DNA from: Annona cherimola
Taxonomy: Eukaryota; Streptophyta; Magnoliopsida; Magnoliales; Annonaceae
Assembly: GCA_030490835.1 (NCBI GenBank)
Contig: CM059975.1
Span: forward strand, 34,194,133-34,258,132
Length of the DNA stretch: 64,000 nucleotides
Reading direction: 5' to 3'
Below, one piece after another: positions 42,766-55,099 of the stretch (position 1 is the first letter of the stretch; every line of letters starts with the position of its first letter). A model generated the notes under the pieces. That model was not told the DNA's origin, did no database searches, and worked only from the letters and a program-made list of their open reading frames with translations. A program made the position numbers and the translations under genes.

Positions 42766-44080
42766 TTAACTTCTAATGTCAAATATACCCAATATGTTTA
42801 AAGATTTTCATATATACCATGAAGTATACCATATATTTCAAATATACCCAAGAAGCACGGGCGTTAAGATGACCCGTTAACATTAGCTGGAAATGACGAA
42901 AATCACCCTATGATTTAAGGCTTGAATCCATCTTCTCCGATCACGCCCTCACATCACATTAGCAGCCATGAATCCTAACAGTAGTACTATCCAGTGATGG
43001 GCAATATATTCTGATGATAGCAAGTTCCTTTTCCAACAATCCACTAGCACACTTCTGCTCTTCTTCTAATTTGACAACAAATCCGACATGGCCATTTGCT
43101 AAATACAACGAGCTCCCACAATTCCTTAAAATCAACCATCTATCGACCTTCTTCTTCGAACACCAACGCTAGTATCCGCCGAATCTACCAACAACAAAAG
43201 GGGCGTCACCCTCATCTTCCTTGTCTAACAATGGATCTTATTCAACCATTAAAATCGACAACACCCCTCTTGGATTTGGCAACTACTAAAGCTCAAGACC
43301 CATCTACCATGAAAGCCATGATTAGCTTTATCACAACCGACAAAAGCAAACAGCCCCATCACCTGCAAAATCTCATGCCCATTTTCAAAATTGCATGCTT
43401 CTGTGGATTTGTAGCCACCCTATTGTTACTGATTATTCCCCCATCTTCAACAGAAAACTGGCTCCTCCACGTGCTCCCTATTAATACCGGTCCGCAAAGC
43501 CTTTCATTCATTTGACAGCAACAATGCATAGCGACTCCTCCAATTTCACCCTCTGAAATTTTGCAAACTGCATGCAGCCCGTCCTGAAGTCCCTATGCAA
43601 GTAGTAACTGATTGAGCTCCATCCCTAATCTCAACTCCCTATGCATCGGTAGGTCGAATTGATGATGGGCATGAATTTGGCATTCAATGATGGAGAGCAC
43701 AACGACAGTATGAGCACAATCTTCGGAAGGAGCACTGTATTCTTAAAGAAGAAGGAAACACCAGGGTTAGGAAGGAGCGGCCTTTTCTGCTTTGCTTGTG
43801 ACTATGCCCACTCCTAAACCCATCCAGAGATGCCTTCGTCGAGAAAAGTTTCAAATAGAATGAAATATGAATTTCGTCTCAATTCAGGAGTAATTTAGTG
43901 ATTTACAAAAGTTTACTAGGCCAAAATAGCTCCGTTTGCAATTTAACTAACGACACGTTACATTTTGAGTACATTTGTAATTTATGAAATACTTAATAGG
44001 TATATATGAAACTATTCAAACTTAGTGGGTAGATTTGAAATTAAGGGCAAATGTAATGGGTAGATTTGAAATTAACCCTT
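42766..44080. mobile_element. TIR element carrying a short ORF (Pack-MULE-like candidate)
   Basis: The left part, 42766-42905, has GTTAACTTCTAATG then TCAAATATACCCAATATG, TCATATATACCATGAAG and ATGACGAAAATCACC. The right part, about 43915-44080 in reverse complement, has GGTTAATTTCAAATCTACCC, TCATATATACCTATTAAG and ACGTGTCGTTAGTTAAATTG. The TIRs are about 130-165 bp and diverged. Similar sequence recurs at 55907-56010 and 56925-57070, so the ends belong to a repeat family. No transposase is visible, and the target duplication is not resolved. Confidence 0.5.
43096..43515 (+). CDS. Hypothetical 139-codon ORF inside the TIR element
   Basis: The open frame carries a hydrophobic stretch IACFCGFVATLLLLIIPPSS near its C-terminal third that could span a membrane, and Ser/Thr/Pro-rich ends. 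Its start is a non-ATG codon in the track, and the first internal ATG lies at about 43231 (MDLIQPLKSTTPLL). I recognise no family. It may be a fragment of a captured host exon or a chance ORF. Confidence 0.25.
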   Translation: MLNTTSSHNSLKSTIYRPSSSNTNASIRRIYQQQKGRHPHLPCLTMDLIQPLKSTTPLLDLATTKAQDPSTMKAMISFITTDKSKQPHHLQNLMPIFKIACFCGFVATLLLLIIPPSSTENWLLHVLPINTGPQSLSFI

Positions 44081-44716
44081 TTTTATTATAGGACAAGAAA
44101 ATAAAATTTTGATATTATTTACGATGGAAATTTTAAAGTTTTGAAAGTCTTACTATTCTTTAAAATAATTTTTATTTTATTGTATTTTCTTATATTTTTA
44201 ATGCTGTCTCCTAAACGTTCAACTGTGCCGGTTCTATGCTGGCCATTGGATTAGGACTTACGAGAGATGGATGGGATGGGCAAAATTTCTAGGACGAATG
44301 GGTTTTTTGAAAAACGCCCCAAATTAACGATGGAGTCCCGAACCCCATCCCCGTCCGCGCTCTCCCTCTTTGTCTTCTCTCCAGCTTCGATTCCGAGCAC
44401 CCACGGCCCGCGAGTGGAGAAGAACGGCGGACATCGCCGCATGCCATAAACTCCCATCTCCGGCCGTTCTTCTCCAATCTCTACCCCCTCCCTCTGCCTT
44501 CCAACCCGAGGCCTTAGATTTTCAATAAATCCCTCTTCCTCCCAGCTGCCCGCTGCAGCTGTCCTGACAATCTCCAGTTAGCCAGCTGCATTGACACATG
44601 TTCTGCTAGTCTATGTGATATGATCCAATCATCAGATTCCAGGTCGATTGCAAAAACTAGGAATTTCATTGAAGGAGCTGATGAATTACATAGAAAAAGA
44701 TTCAAAAATCCATTAC
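44081..44716. other. Unassigned GC-richer DNA before the Gypsy element
   Basis: Positions 44250-44720 are noticeably richer in GC than the flanks and hold short overlapping ORFs on both strands with no recognisable domain. It could be a host 5' exon or a transposon fragment. The sequence resumes at 55100 after the Gypsy element. Confidence 0.35.
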
Positions 44717-44721
44717 GGTAG

Positions 44722-46030
44722 CGTAGCACACGTTGCGGACGCTACGGTGGGCTAAGCTGCTCTCCTAGCCTTGTGAAATCTGGGCCGTGTTGATGGGTTG
44801 CAGGTCTGTTTTTCAAGCTTCTAAAACAGCAGCGCGTGGTCGGAATTTCTGTTGGCTTTTCAAAATAGAATGTGTTAGTATGAGCGATCTTTAGAAGCAT
44901 AAGTATTTACCCATGGATTCAGTGGCATATTTGTTGGAACGGGGTTGTTTACACGTGGATTGGGTCATGGATTCGGTAGCATAACGGCAGCGTATGTGGC
45001 TGAAAACTTCTGGATAGTGCACCACCTTGCTGCGTCCTCCACTCAACAAAACGTGTTAGTACTAAGTCAAATAAAGCATGGAAAATGGCACTGATCTTAA
45101 AGGGGAGATCAATCCCCATTTTCATTGAATAAGGGCACTGGTCGTACAGAGCTTGGATCCCGATCTTCGGATTAAAATAAATTTAACAAAATCTGTTAAC
45201 CCGAAGCCGTTTACATGGCCATAAAAGGGAAAATGAAAATACAAATCTAAAGCAAGGGGGAGAGGGAGAGGGAGAGCTGGAGAGAGAGAGAGAGAGAGGT
45301 TGAAGAGAAAGGGAGCTGGAACTGGAAAAGAGGAGAAGTCGGGGCGCGTGTGGAGCTGCTGGAGCCTCTCGTCCTCCCCTTTGGGGATGCCTTTCCTTGT
45401 GTCCCCCCCTCTATTTATAGAGGGGAAGTGGGCGCGTGGGCCTTGGGTCATGAGAGGGGAGCCCGTTGCTATTGGGCTTGTCTCCTTGTTGGAGCATTTT
45501 GCTCCAAGTGGGCTGAAGCTTGGTGTCTAGTGGGCTGTTGTTGTAGAGCCCAGTTGCTGCGGGTTGCTGGAGCTTTGCTCCTATGGGCCAAGGCTGGATA
45601 GACCCGTTTGTTGGAGTATGGCGGGCTATCGCTGTAGAGCTCATTCTGGTGGGGTTATTAGAGCTTTGCTCCTATGAACCCAAGTTGGATAGGCACGTAT
45701 GTCGCGCCATGGCGCCTAGGCACCAACTCTCTAGAAGCTCGCCGACTGAGAGCTTCTGACGTCTTTCTGCAAGGTTGTGAAGTGGGGCCTAGGCACCAAC
45801 TCTCTGAAAGTTTTCCGACTAAAGGGAGTTCTGGAGTGTTCTTGAGAGGCGTTAGGTAGGCCTGTCTAGTAGTTAGTAGGCCTGGTTTGTTTGGACTTGC
45901 TCCATGTGGGTTGTTGATTATAGAGCCCGTTGGCAATTGTTTTTAAGTAGACTTTCTTTGTGGTGGTTGGGCTTGGATCTTGGTCCATACCTATATGTAT
46001 TTATTTGGGCTTAAGGGAAGGGTGTCTACA
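44722..46030 (-). repeat. Gypsy 3' LTR
   Basis: Its outer end (right in plus coordinates) adjoins the polypurine tract. TG has become CG at 44722-44723. The TATA box CTATAAATAG (minus strand) lies at 45411-45420. GA-rich simple sequence lies at 45250-45300. Confidence 0.88.
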
Positions 46031-46047
46031 GCTGCCCCCCCTTTGCC
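46031..46047 (-). promoter_or_regulatory. Gypsy polypurine tract
   Basis: On the minus strand the sequence GGCAAAGGGGGGGCAGC directly precedes the 3' LTR. Confidence 0.8.
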
Positions 46048-49000
46048 AGAGGCGTCTTGACGGTGAATGACAAAGTGTAGGACACTCTTTTGGCTTAGAC
46101 CTAAAGCCTCTTTAAGTTTCCGAGTCGTCTTGCAATTTCCGCGAACTTGCACCTGCCTTTCTGTAAATATGACTTTGAGATGGTCCTTTTGTAAAATCTT
46201 GGCTAGCTGTCTTGAGTTTTTCTCAATCTGGTGCAAATTTGTAATCTTCAAAAACTATAGGGGGTTGTCTGTAATTTATCCGGCTTTTAGGGTACTTGAC
46301 GCGGTTTCCTCCTTCTTCTGCTGCTTCTCCATTTCCGGTCCTGTTACTTGTTGGCGTCACAGGCCCCTGTCTGCTCTGGTGACGGTGAGTACTCGGGCGC
46401 GCTGGCGTTTGTCAAGGTAGGTGTGCGTACCCTTCTTCCTCCTTCATGACATCCAGGTCGTGCGGCCGCTGCAGATCTGTTCCGGCAACGTCGCAGACCG
46501 CCCATTGTCATTACCGTCAGCGTTCGCAACAGCGGCGGTGCAAGGCCATTGTCGGGGATCCCGTGTGGCTCATCTTCTATCACTGGTAGAGAGATGGCGC
46601 ACTAGCGGCAGGTATGAAACACTTTTCCCACTCGATTTCTTTTTCCTCATTTACCGGTGAGGCCTTGCACTGATGACTCTATCGCCAGCGCCCGGGAACC
46701 TTTTTCTTCGATCGATACAGAGTTGCTCGGTGGGCTCAGTTATCCATCGACAAGGGTGTTGGTTGGGTCAAAGGAGCGTCGTCACTGCTTCATCAGGCAG
46801 GTATCTTCTTCCCCCCTCATTTTTCTTTCTTCTTAGTTTTCTTTCTCTTCCTTTTCGCTTGCAGATAATGGTTGCGATTTGAGTGCTTGTTGGCGGTGAG
46901 CTGTGGTTGTCACTGTCGTCGGGGGTTACGTGGGAGGGCGCCCTTTTGGTAGCAGTTAGCCCCTTGTTTTTCATTCGCCTGCTTTCACGGTGCTCCCAGG
47001 TTTGGTCACTGCCCTTTTCGTCCTTTCCTTCGTTCCCGGCTACTGTCACCTCCAGTCGCCAGTTGGGCTTCTGCTTTTTCGTCATCTGGAAGGCCTACCC
47101 AGAATTGGTTTCACGGAAGGCTATAGCTCCTCTTTCTAGAGTCTCGGAGCTGAACCTTCTGGAAGAAGACGATACGTTTTCGGAGGTTTTCTTCTTCCGT
47201 CGCTTTGGAGTTCAAACGGAAGGGATTGTCGGCGTAGACAAGGTCTGCTAATGAAGCAGCGGCAAGTGCAACGTCGAGTCTGCCACAGAACTAGATTCGA
47301 GAGGTAGCCATATTTTTTTGGAGCTCCTTTTCTTTGCTGATTGACATTTACCTTAGCTGCGGAGACAGCTACCGCATCATTGGATTTTGGAGATGTGTGG
47401 ATAGGAGAAAGGGGAGAGATTTTGTGCTATCTTGTTCTTGACATTGCTGTCATGTTTGCAACTGCTATGCTGGTGGCTAGAGTAGCCGTGTTAGATGCGG
47501 CTGGTGAAAAGAAGGGATGGGTATTGGCCTAGTTGCAGGATGTAGTGTGGGGTTGTGTGGATGCATTGTTGCTTTGGCGTTAGAGTTGTTCCATCCTTTC
47601 GCTTTTTTCTTTGTCTGATCAAGCTTCTATCTTTTTTTTTTGCAGTTTGGGAAGTCTATTGTTGGAGTGCTGAGGATTCGTATTAGTCGGTGATCTTGGC
47701 TATTGATTTGTTGTAGTGGAGCTGACCGACGCCTTAGTTTGAAGGTACTTCATTTCTCTTGCTTTTTATGTTGTCTTTGCCCTTCTGTTTGTGCCATATT
47801 TGCTTGACTATTGTGTATCAACTGTCATTATCTTTATATGACTCGTACCTGATGGTGACTGTTGCAGGGTCTGCGTCATTATTTGTGAAGTACTGGGATG
47901 CCTCGGGATCACGAAGGCAGGTTGTTAAGGCATCTTTCCCATCATGGCTGCATCATAACTTGGGAACGGTTGTCCCTATTTCTTTCCTTATTCTACTGGA
48001 GATATGGGTAACTTTAGGCCATTTGAAGGTGCTTCGTCCTCCATGCTTTATGGTGAAGGTCCTTAACTTGAGTTGTAAAGGGATGGCCCACCTTGTCCTC
48101 ATTTTTGTTTTTTTCTAGAAATATGTTGCCTTTGCTTCATGCCTTGAATGTGGATAGCACATGAATGAGGGTAGCATGTGGGTCCGTTGCCTTTTCATTC
48201 TTTAGAGTTGAGGTGCTTTTCTTTTTTCCAAATTACTTATGCTTGATGACGTGGTTGCCTCCTTTTGTCATTGTCTCTATCGCAGATCTTATTCATGGAA
48301 TCAAGGCAAGTTCATCAGGATATGCAGGCCTTGTTGACTCAGATGGGGGCTTTGGCGTTGTTGTCTTCCCATCAAGCTGATGCTTTATTTGTAACGGGAA
48401 GGTTGATAGATCGCCATGAAGCTATTTTAGAGCGTCTTAGTTAACTCTTGAATGTAAGGCGCTAGTGGCAAGCTATTGTGTCGTTCTTTTTTGTCTCTTT
48501 CTTTTCCTTTTTTTTTTGTAAAGTATTGGAGTATGGGGCGATTGGACTGTAGAGGCTCCTTTTTATTTTCATAAGTGTTGCCCATTTTGGATTCTTTTTA
48601 GGTTGTGATGTATTTAAGAGATCCCCATTAAACTCCTTTCTTATGGGCTGCAATGTATTACTAGTTTGCCTTTGATTGTAATGAAATACTTCACATTGGT
48701 CATGCATTGATGTTTGTTTTCTAGACTCCTTGCTCTGGTTTTGGACTTTGTAGGCTTCAAGAAGCTTATGAATTTCTGCAAGTAGCATTGCTGGTCCCAG
48801 ACCCTTCTTTTAATGAATCTGAATTTGAAAATAGCCCCTTTGTTGGGTGTGTACCCTTACTTTATCCAGCTTGGTGACAGACTTCTTTAGCTTTTAGCTT
48901 TGCTTTGAACTTTTTGAATCATCCTGGTTTTTCTTTCTGCACTTCTAGTTGAATTTGTTGTTGTTGTTTTGACTTCCTAGCAGTTTTTGAACTTTGTAGG

Positions 49001-50350
49001 ACAGCTTTGGTGTATTGGGAAGCGTCTGACGGATGTCTGAAAATTCATTTGCGAATACCGCCACTGGACCTAAAAACTTCATACCTCGAGTAGCATCAGT
49101 CAGGCGGCTGAAGCTTGCTTCTGATTTGCCTAGGGAGCACTAAGGGAGCGGACTGAGCGTTATTTTTGATGTATCGTTGGATCTGCAACCACATCTTGCC
49201 TTTTATTTTTTCTCTTTTTTTCCCACTATCTTTTTTTTACTCTTTTTTTCTTTTTCTCTCATTTTTTCTTCTTTTTTTCTTTTTTTCTCTTTTTTCTTTT
49301 TTTTTTAAAAAAGAATATATATAAATACTTTTCTTCATGCAACTTTGCTTCTCGGGTCCCAAACCTTGTTTGAGGAAAGATGTAACTTGATATAAAAATA
49401 ATTTGTGTCCTTTTCCTCCAAAATTGCCTGCCCTCATGCTCTGTGATGGTATAAAAATATTTTAATCCACCATTTACCTCTCCAGATTTGTGTAAATTTT
49501 CCTTGTCTCTTGAATTTAATGCTTCTCTAGCATGCAGCTTTGGTAATTTGCTTCTCGTGTGTGTTATTTGTTGTGGCCGCCCCACTTTTGTTGAGGATTG
49601 TCTTGAATAATTTTGAGATTGATATTGCCCCTTGTGAAATATTATCTTCACTAGTTGTTAGCATTTTCTCTGCCAAGCTTGATGGAAAGACTGTTTGGTA
49701 GCCATTTTGAAATATCCCTTGTGGACTTGTTGAGAAAGATGCATCTGTGACGATGGGTTGACTGATGGTGGTGGTGTGTCCTGCGCATTTTGCGGCTTTC
49801 GGGGCTAACCTTGTTGGCTATTCAACTTTGTCGACATACCTGTGTTGATGATGGTTTATTGAGGCTTTCTAGATACCTCTACTTGATTGTCTGTGTGAGG
49901 GATAAATTCATTTGTGACTTATAGATGATTTTTCCATTTGGCTTTTCTTGTGCAGAAATTCTTGGAAATTTGTGCTCTTTAGCTAGAACTTCCTTTTCTG
50001 AGGCATTTGTCTGCTTTGTCGATAAGACTAATATTTCACCTTCCGTGATCAAGCATGGTTGTGTAGACGATGATGATAACAACTGCTTTAGATGGATGCT
50101 AGGATTAGGTGTGTAAGAAGTTTTTGAGTTTTCTTCTGCATTTTTAGACTGCGGGCATGTTGGTTGGTAAATTAGAACAAAGACATTTTTTTGGGATAGG
50201 TGAGGAAAAATTGGTTGGCTAGCTATTTTAATCGGAGTCTTTGGATTGGTAGGAAAAATATTCGAGTGTTTTCTTTCAACAATAGGAGATTTATGTAAAA
50301 TAGGATTCTCTTGCATAGGCTTGGCAGGTTTTCCTAATAAAATGACAAGG
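46048..50350 (-). other. Gypsy internal region without recognisable pol
   Basis: Short ORFs on both strands, none with RT, integrase or protease motifs. Positions 49210-49310 form a T-rich (TTTTTTCTT) low-complexity tract. Minus-strand ORFs at 49879-50316 and 49259-49651 follow gag but are Lys/Ser/Pro-rich with no known domain. Non-autonomous Tat-lineage elements often have non-coding or acquired sequence here. Whether host DNA was captured is unresolved. Confidence 0.55.
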
Positions 50351-51423
50351 TCAACACATTTTTTTTGAAAGATAATAGAGTTGGAATTTCGGCATAACAG
50401 GATTATTATGATATTGGACTTTTGTTATGAAAATAGAAAGGTCAAAAGTTTTGACATTACCCTTGATAAAATTGACTTCCATATCGATGTCTGTCATTTG
50501 AGAAGTCGGGCTTGCTTGTTCAAGATAAATATGTTGTGGCCATGGGAAAATCATTTTCATCCTTAGGCCATCTTCAACTTGCTCTACCACTTGCAATAGT
50601 TGTGTAAAACTGGCAAAGGGATGTGAGACTAAGTATCCAGAGATATCTGAGTATGCTGAGTTGATGATGATGGAGATTTGCTCACTTAAAGGTAGAGGAT
50701 TCTTCATTTTTGCCGTTAATGCTCGCCATCTAGCCATGTATTCTGAGAATGTTTCATCACCTTTTTGCTTTGATGCTTCTAAGTCAGCCCTTTTGGGTGC
50801 AATATTTAATTTATAGGAAAATCGATTCATGAAAGTTAGAGATAAATGCTCCCATGTTTTGATTTGTTTGCAGTCAAGCGACGTATACCATTCAAGAACA
50901 TCCCCTCTCAAGCTATGTTGGAATAACACAACCAAAATTTCTTCCTTTTTTACTAGAGGATATAAAATACTGTAAAAGGTCTTGAGATGGGCATGTGAGC
51001 ATGAGTCTCCTTCATAGACAGGGAGGGTTGCAATTTGAAATTTTTAGGTAGTTGTGTATTTGGAAATGGGCATAAGTCTTCAATTTTTACCAAAGGAAGG
51101 TCCTCCCCTTGCTGTCGCTTAATTTTTCTTTGTATCTCTTGGAGCTGGCTTTGAAACTGTGTCTTGACCTCTTCTATTTGGCCTTGCATATTCATTAGGC
51201 CATGCGATCTTTGAGTCAGAATAGATTGCGAGCTTGAGGTTGTTATTTGCTGATGTTGTGATGAAGAAGATGACGCTTAATGCTGTGGACTTGCTATTGA
51301 TTAGTGTTGCTCTATCATTTTGTAGAGCACGTCCTCCATCCGTTGCATTCGTTGCATTGTTTGATCCCATTTTTCAAATGAGAATGCAATATTTTTCTTT
51401 GAAAAAAGATTTGTCGGCTCCAT
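50351..51423 (-). pseudogene. gag: Gypsy Gag (Tat/Ogre type), broken
   Basis: Read on the minus strand from ATG 51423 (MEPTNLFSKKNIAFSFEKWD), through two early stops, to a Gln/Glu-rich coiled-coil-like stretch (EEVKTQFQSQLQEIQRKIKR). A frameshift near 50945 follows. Then comes the retrotransposon gag core: VVLFQHSLRGDVLEWYTSLD, TWEHLSLTFMNRFSYKLN, ADLEASKQKGDETFSEYMAR and WRALTAKMKNPLPLSEQ. The W-Y/LD...TW..L...F pattern is the standard Ty3/gypsy gag signature, and the SKQKGDETFSEY wording is typical of the Tat lineage. It would package element RNA but cannot be made intact here. Confidence 0.88.
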
Positions 51424-52229
51424 GTGTGTAGCTTTGGCTTAAAGGCAACTAGAACTTTGAGATGTATTTTTTTTTTCACTTTTTTTTTGCTTTTTTTTCG
51501 GTAAGAAGCCAAAGCAAAATTATGAAAAATATGATATGTTGCCCCCTGTTTCAGAACCAAAGGTGGGAAAGTTGATTAATCGTCTTTGAGCTTGAAAACC
51601 TGTTGCTAGCTTGCTGCTGCTTCGTTGGAATGCTTCTGGACGTCACTGGACCAGGAAACTTTTTAGGTCCAGTCACAGTGCTCTTTTTAGCACTTTTCTG
51701 CCTCCTCCAGATTTTGACGCATCCTTTTATCCATCGCCGCCATATAGGCTTCAATGGACTGTTCGAACTGTTAATCTCGATCCTCATGATGTGAAGATTG
51801 TTCAGACTCCATCATTGTTACTCTTGATGTGGTAACTATAGGGTATCGATTAGAAGTTCACTTGTTCTGCCTTCGAGCTATGGTGAAAAACTTGAGCTAC
51901 CAATAAAGATAGTTAGTAATCGAAAAGAAATAATGGGAAGGGAAGCTTTTGGATGGATGTTGCAAATTAGGGTCCTTCCAGCGCTTGTGCAAACTCTGGC
52001 TATTTCAAGTTCTTCCCGTGAAGCAGTTTGGGATTTTTCTAGCCCAATCTGTCTGAGGCGTTTCTGAAGAGACTTCTGGACCGGAAAACTTTTTAAGTCT
52101 AGAAAAAGCATGATTTTTTTGCCAAATTTTTAATTAGTGCTAATTAATTTTATAACTGTTGGAAACCCTTCATCTAGGCTCGTTTTACATGCATGAATAA
52201 TTATGAGCCAATATTCAATAGTTTACCCC

Positions 52230-53413
52230 AGTGTTATAAGAACCGGACCGGACCGGAACCGGCCATGAATCCGGTTCAATTATACTCGGTTCGGTTCTAT
52301 TCAAATGAACCGAACCGTGTAAACCGCGGTCCAACCGTTACAGACGGTCAAACCGGGTTAAGCCGGTTCAACGGTAAAGCCCAAAATCCAATGCCGCGCA
52401 CGATTTTTTTTCTTCCCGCGCGATGTGTTTTTCTTCCCACCCAAGTCGTTTCTTTCCTGCTCCATCTTAGGCTATGTCTTCTCTTCCCCTTTCTCCCTTT
52501 CTTCCGTAGCAGCTACGTCTTAAGCTCTTCATGGCCGTCTAGTCGTGTCCGGAGATGCTGCTCAAATTGCTATGGACGAAGATTGCTATTTACGAAGTTG
52601 AAGATCTTTGGTCGGAGATGCTGCTGAGATTGTTGCGAGATGGACCTTGATAGCAGAAGATTAATATTGATTTGCCTTGCTATGTAATCAGGCTGCTGTT
52701 CAAGACTTGGATTTGGGGTGGAAAACATGGCCATTTGGTCTTCTTGCTCAAATATTCAACTGATTGCTTGAATCCAAGGAAGATCTTGTCACCGGACTTC
52801 AAGGTTTCTCACTATCCGAAATTTGGACGACTCTGATCTACTAAAATCTATTTGTTGACACTGGATCTGAGATTACTACTGCAGGTGGGTTAGCCGTCCA
52901 TGGAGGAAATGGGAAAAGGAAGGTGCTCTGCTAGGGTACTTTTATTTATGCACATGCGTTCCCAAAAAAGTAAAATACAGTCATTAAATCTCTTAAAAAC
53001 TTACAAAAACTCCCTAAATCTCAAAAGTATATTTTTGGAACAATTTTCATATGAAATCTATTATAAATACAATTTTAAATATTGTAAAATATGAAAGTAT
53101 TAGATAAAATAGAAATTATCAATGGGCTAAGAGCTCACACAATTAGTTAATATTTTTAATTATAACTTTATATATTTATTTAGTTTTAAAATTATTTAAA
53201 GGTTTGCGTAGTTCTGAAATATAATTAATATTTAGATTAGTTAATATTTAGATTTAGGAGTTATAGATATATAATTTTACTAATATATTAATTAAATATT
53301 TATGACATCATAAATATGTTATGATGACGTCACCGGTTCAAACCGGTTTGCTTAACCGGTCAAACCGGTTTGAACCAGATCAATTCCTTTACCGGTTCGG
53401 TTTTGATAACATT
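52230..53413. mobile_element. GGTTC/CCGGTT-ended non-autonomous DNA element, 10-bp TSD
   Basis: The ends read AGTGTTATAAGAACCGG and, in reverse complement, AATGTTATCAAAACCG. AGTTTACCCC flanks it at 52220-52229 and 53414-53423. Both ends are dense in ACCGG and AACCGG motifs, which also occur at 53330-53400 around GACGTCACCGGTT. A 10-bp duplication points toward Mutator-like over hAT. No transposase is seen; the middle (52440-52900) has a pyrimidine-rich coding-like stretch of unknown origin. Confidence 0.75.
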
Positions 53414-53633
53414 AGTTTACCCCCTTTGCGAGCCCTCTCCAGTTCTTGAGCTAAACGCCTCTAGACTTAAAAACTTCCTAGGTTCAGGCATCTTTTAGGC
53501 ATTTTTGTTCTATAAACGGCGAAACCCTGCTACAGGGAGAAAAAAGATGCCTCAGAACCTTACTGTCCAGCGAAGGAAATGCCCAATCTTCGGATTCCTG
53601 CCCCCTTGTGCCCGATGCAAACTAGCAGTGTCA

Positions 53634-53651
53634 TCCCTAGTGGAGTCGCCA
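53634..53651 (-). promoter_or_regulatory. Gypsy primer binding site (tRNA-Arg type)
   Basis: On the minus strand TGGCGACTCCACTAGGGA lies 3 nt inside the 5' LTR. It matches the primer site usual for Tat/Ogre elements (one difference from the common TGGGGA ending). Confidence 0.85.
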
Positions 53652-53654
53652 AGC

Positions 53655-55094
53655 TGTAGCACCCGTCACGGACGCTACGATGGGCTAGGCTGCTCTCCTA
53701 GCCTTATGAAATTTGGGCCGTGTTGATGGGTTTGCAGGTCTGTTCTTCAAGCTTCTAAAACAGCGGCGCGTGGTAGGGATTTCTATTAGCTTTTCGAAAT
53801 AAAATGTGTTAGTATGAGCGATCTTTAGAAGCATAAGTATTTACCCCATGGATTCAGCGGCATATTCGTTGGAACGAGGTTGTTTACACGTGGATTGGGT
53901 CATGGATTCGACCGCATAATGGCAGCGTATGTGGCTGGAAACTTCTGGACAGCGCACCACCTTGCTGCAGCCTCCACTCAACAAAACATGTTAGTACTAA
54001 GTCAAATAAAGCATGGAAAACGGCCTCGACAGATTTGAACCATAATGGAGTCACCACTGATCTTAAATGGGTGATAAGCCCCGTTTTCATTGAATAAGGG
54101 CATCGGTCGTACAGAGCTTGGATTACGGTCTTCGGATTAAAACAGATTTGACAAAATCTGTTAACATGAAGCTGTTTAGATGGGCATAAAAAGGAAAATG
54201 AAAATACAAATCTGAAGTAAGGGGGAGAGGGAGAGGGAGAGCTGGAGAGAGAGAGAGGTTGAAGAGAAAGGGAGTTGGAACTGGAAAAGAGGAGAAGCTG
54301 GGGCGCGTGTGGAGCTGTTGTAGCCTCCCGTCTTCCCCATTGGGGATGCCTTTCCTTGTGTCCTCGGAGTTGGAGCTTGCCCCTCTATTTATAGAGAGAA
54401 GTGGGCACATGGGCCTTGGGCCTTGAGAGGGGAGCCTGTTACTGTTGGGCTTGTCGCCTTGTTGGAGCATTTTGCTCCAGGTGGGCTGAAGCTTGGTGTC
54501 TGGTGGGCTGCTGTTGTAGAGCCCAGTTGTTGTGGGTTGCTGGAGCTTTGCTCCTGTGGGCCAAGGCTGGATAGGCCCGTTTGCTGGAGTATGGTGGGCT
54601 ATCGCTGTAGAGCCCATTCTGGTGGGGTTGTCAGAGCTTTGCTCCTACGGGCCCAAGTTGGATAGGCACGTATGTCGTGCCGTGGTGCCGCGGCGCCTAG
54701 GCGCCAACTCTCTAAAAGCGCGCCGATTGAGGGCTTCTGACGTCTTTCTGCAAGGTGGTGAAGTGGGGCCTAGGCGCCAACTCTCTAGAAGCTTGCCGAC
54801 TGAAGGGAGTTCTGGAGTACTCTTGAGGGGCATTGGGTTGGTGAAGTGGCGCTTAGGCGCCAACTCTCTAGAAGCTTGCCGATTGAAGGGAGTTCTTGAG
54901 TGTTCTTGAGAGGCGTTAGGTAAGCCTGTCTGGTGGTTAGTAGGTCCGATTTTTTTGGACTTGCTCCATGTGGCCTGTTGATTCTAGAGCCCATTAGCAA
55001 TTATTTTTAGATAGACTTTCTTTGTGATGGTTGGGCTTGGATCTTGGTCCATACTTATATGTATTTATTTGGGCTTAAGGGAAGGGTGTCTCCA
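53655..55094 (-). repeat. Gypsy 5' LTR
   Basis: It runs from TGTAGCACCCGTCACGG to GGGTGTCTCCA in plus coordinates. The TATA box CTATAAATAG (minus) is at 54385-54394, with GA-rich sequence near 54220-54260. It contains three copies of a GGCGCCAACTCTCTA(G/A)AAGC block near 54690-54870 versus fewer in the 3' LTR, which explains part of the length difference. Confidence 0.9.
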
Positions 55095-55099
55095 GGTAG

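Larger units (their letters stand above)
44722..55094 (-). mobile_element. Gypsy (Tat/Ogre-type) LTR retrotransposon, non-autonomous, minus strand
   Basis: LTR-like direct repeats at 44722-46030 and 53655-55094 share a start near TGTAGCAC with GGACGCTACG and an end at GGGAAGGGTGTCT(A/C)CA. GGTAG lies at 44717-44721 and 55095-55099 as a 5-bp target duplication. A tRNA-Arg-type primer site (53634-53651) and the gag frame put the sense on the minus strand, with a polypurine tract at 46031-46047 beside the 3' LTR. A broken gag is the only recognisable gene. About 4.3 kb beyond it (46048-50350) shows no protease, RT or integrase motif. A GGTTC-rich element is nested at 52230-53413. The LTRs differ in length (1309 and 1440 bp), so the insertion is much older than the Copia one. 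Confidence 0.9.
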
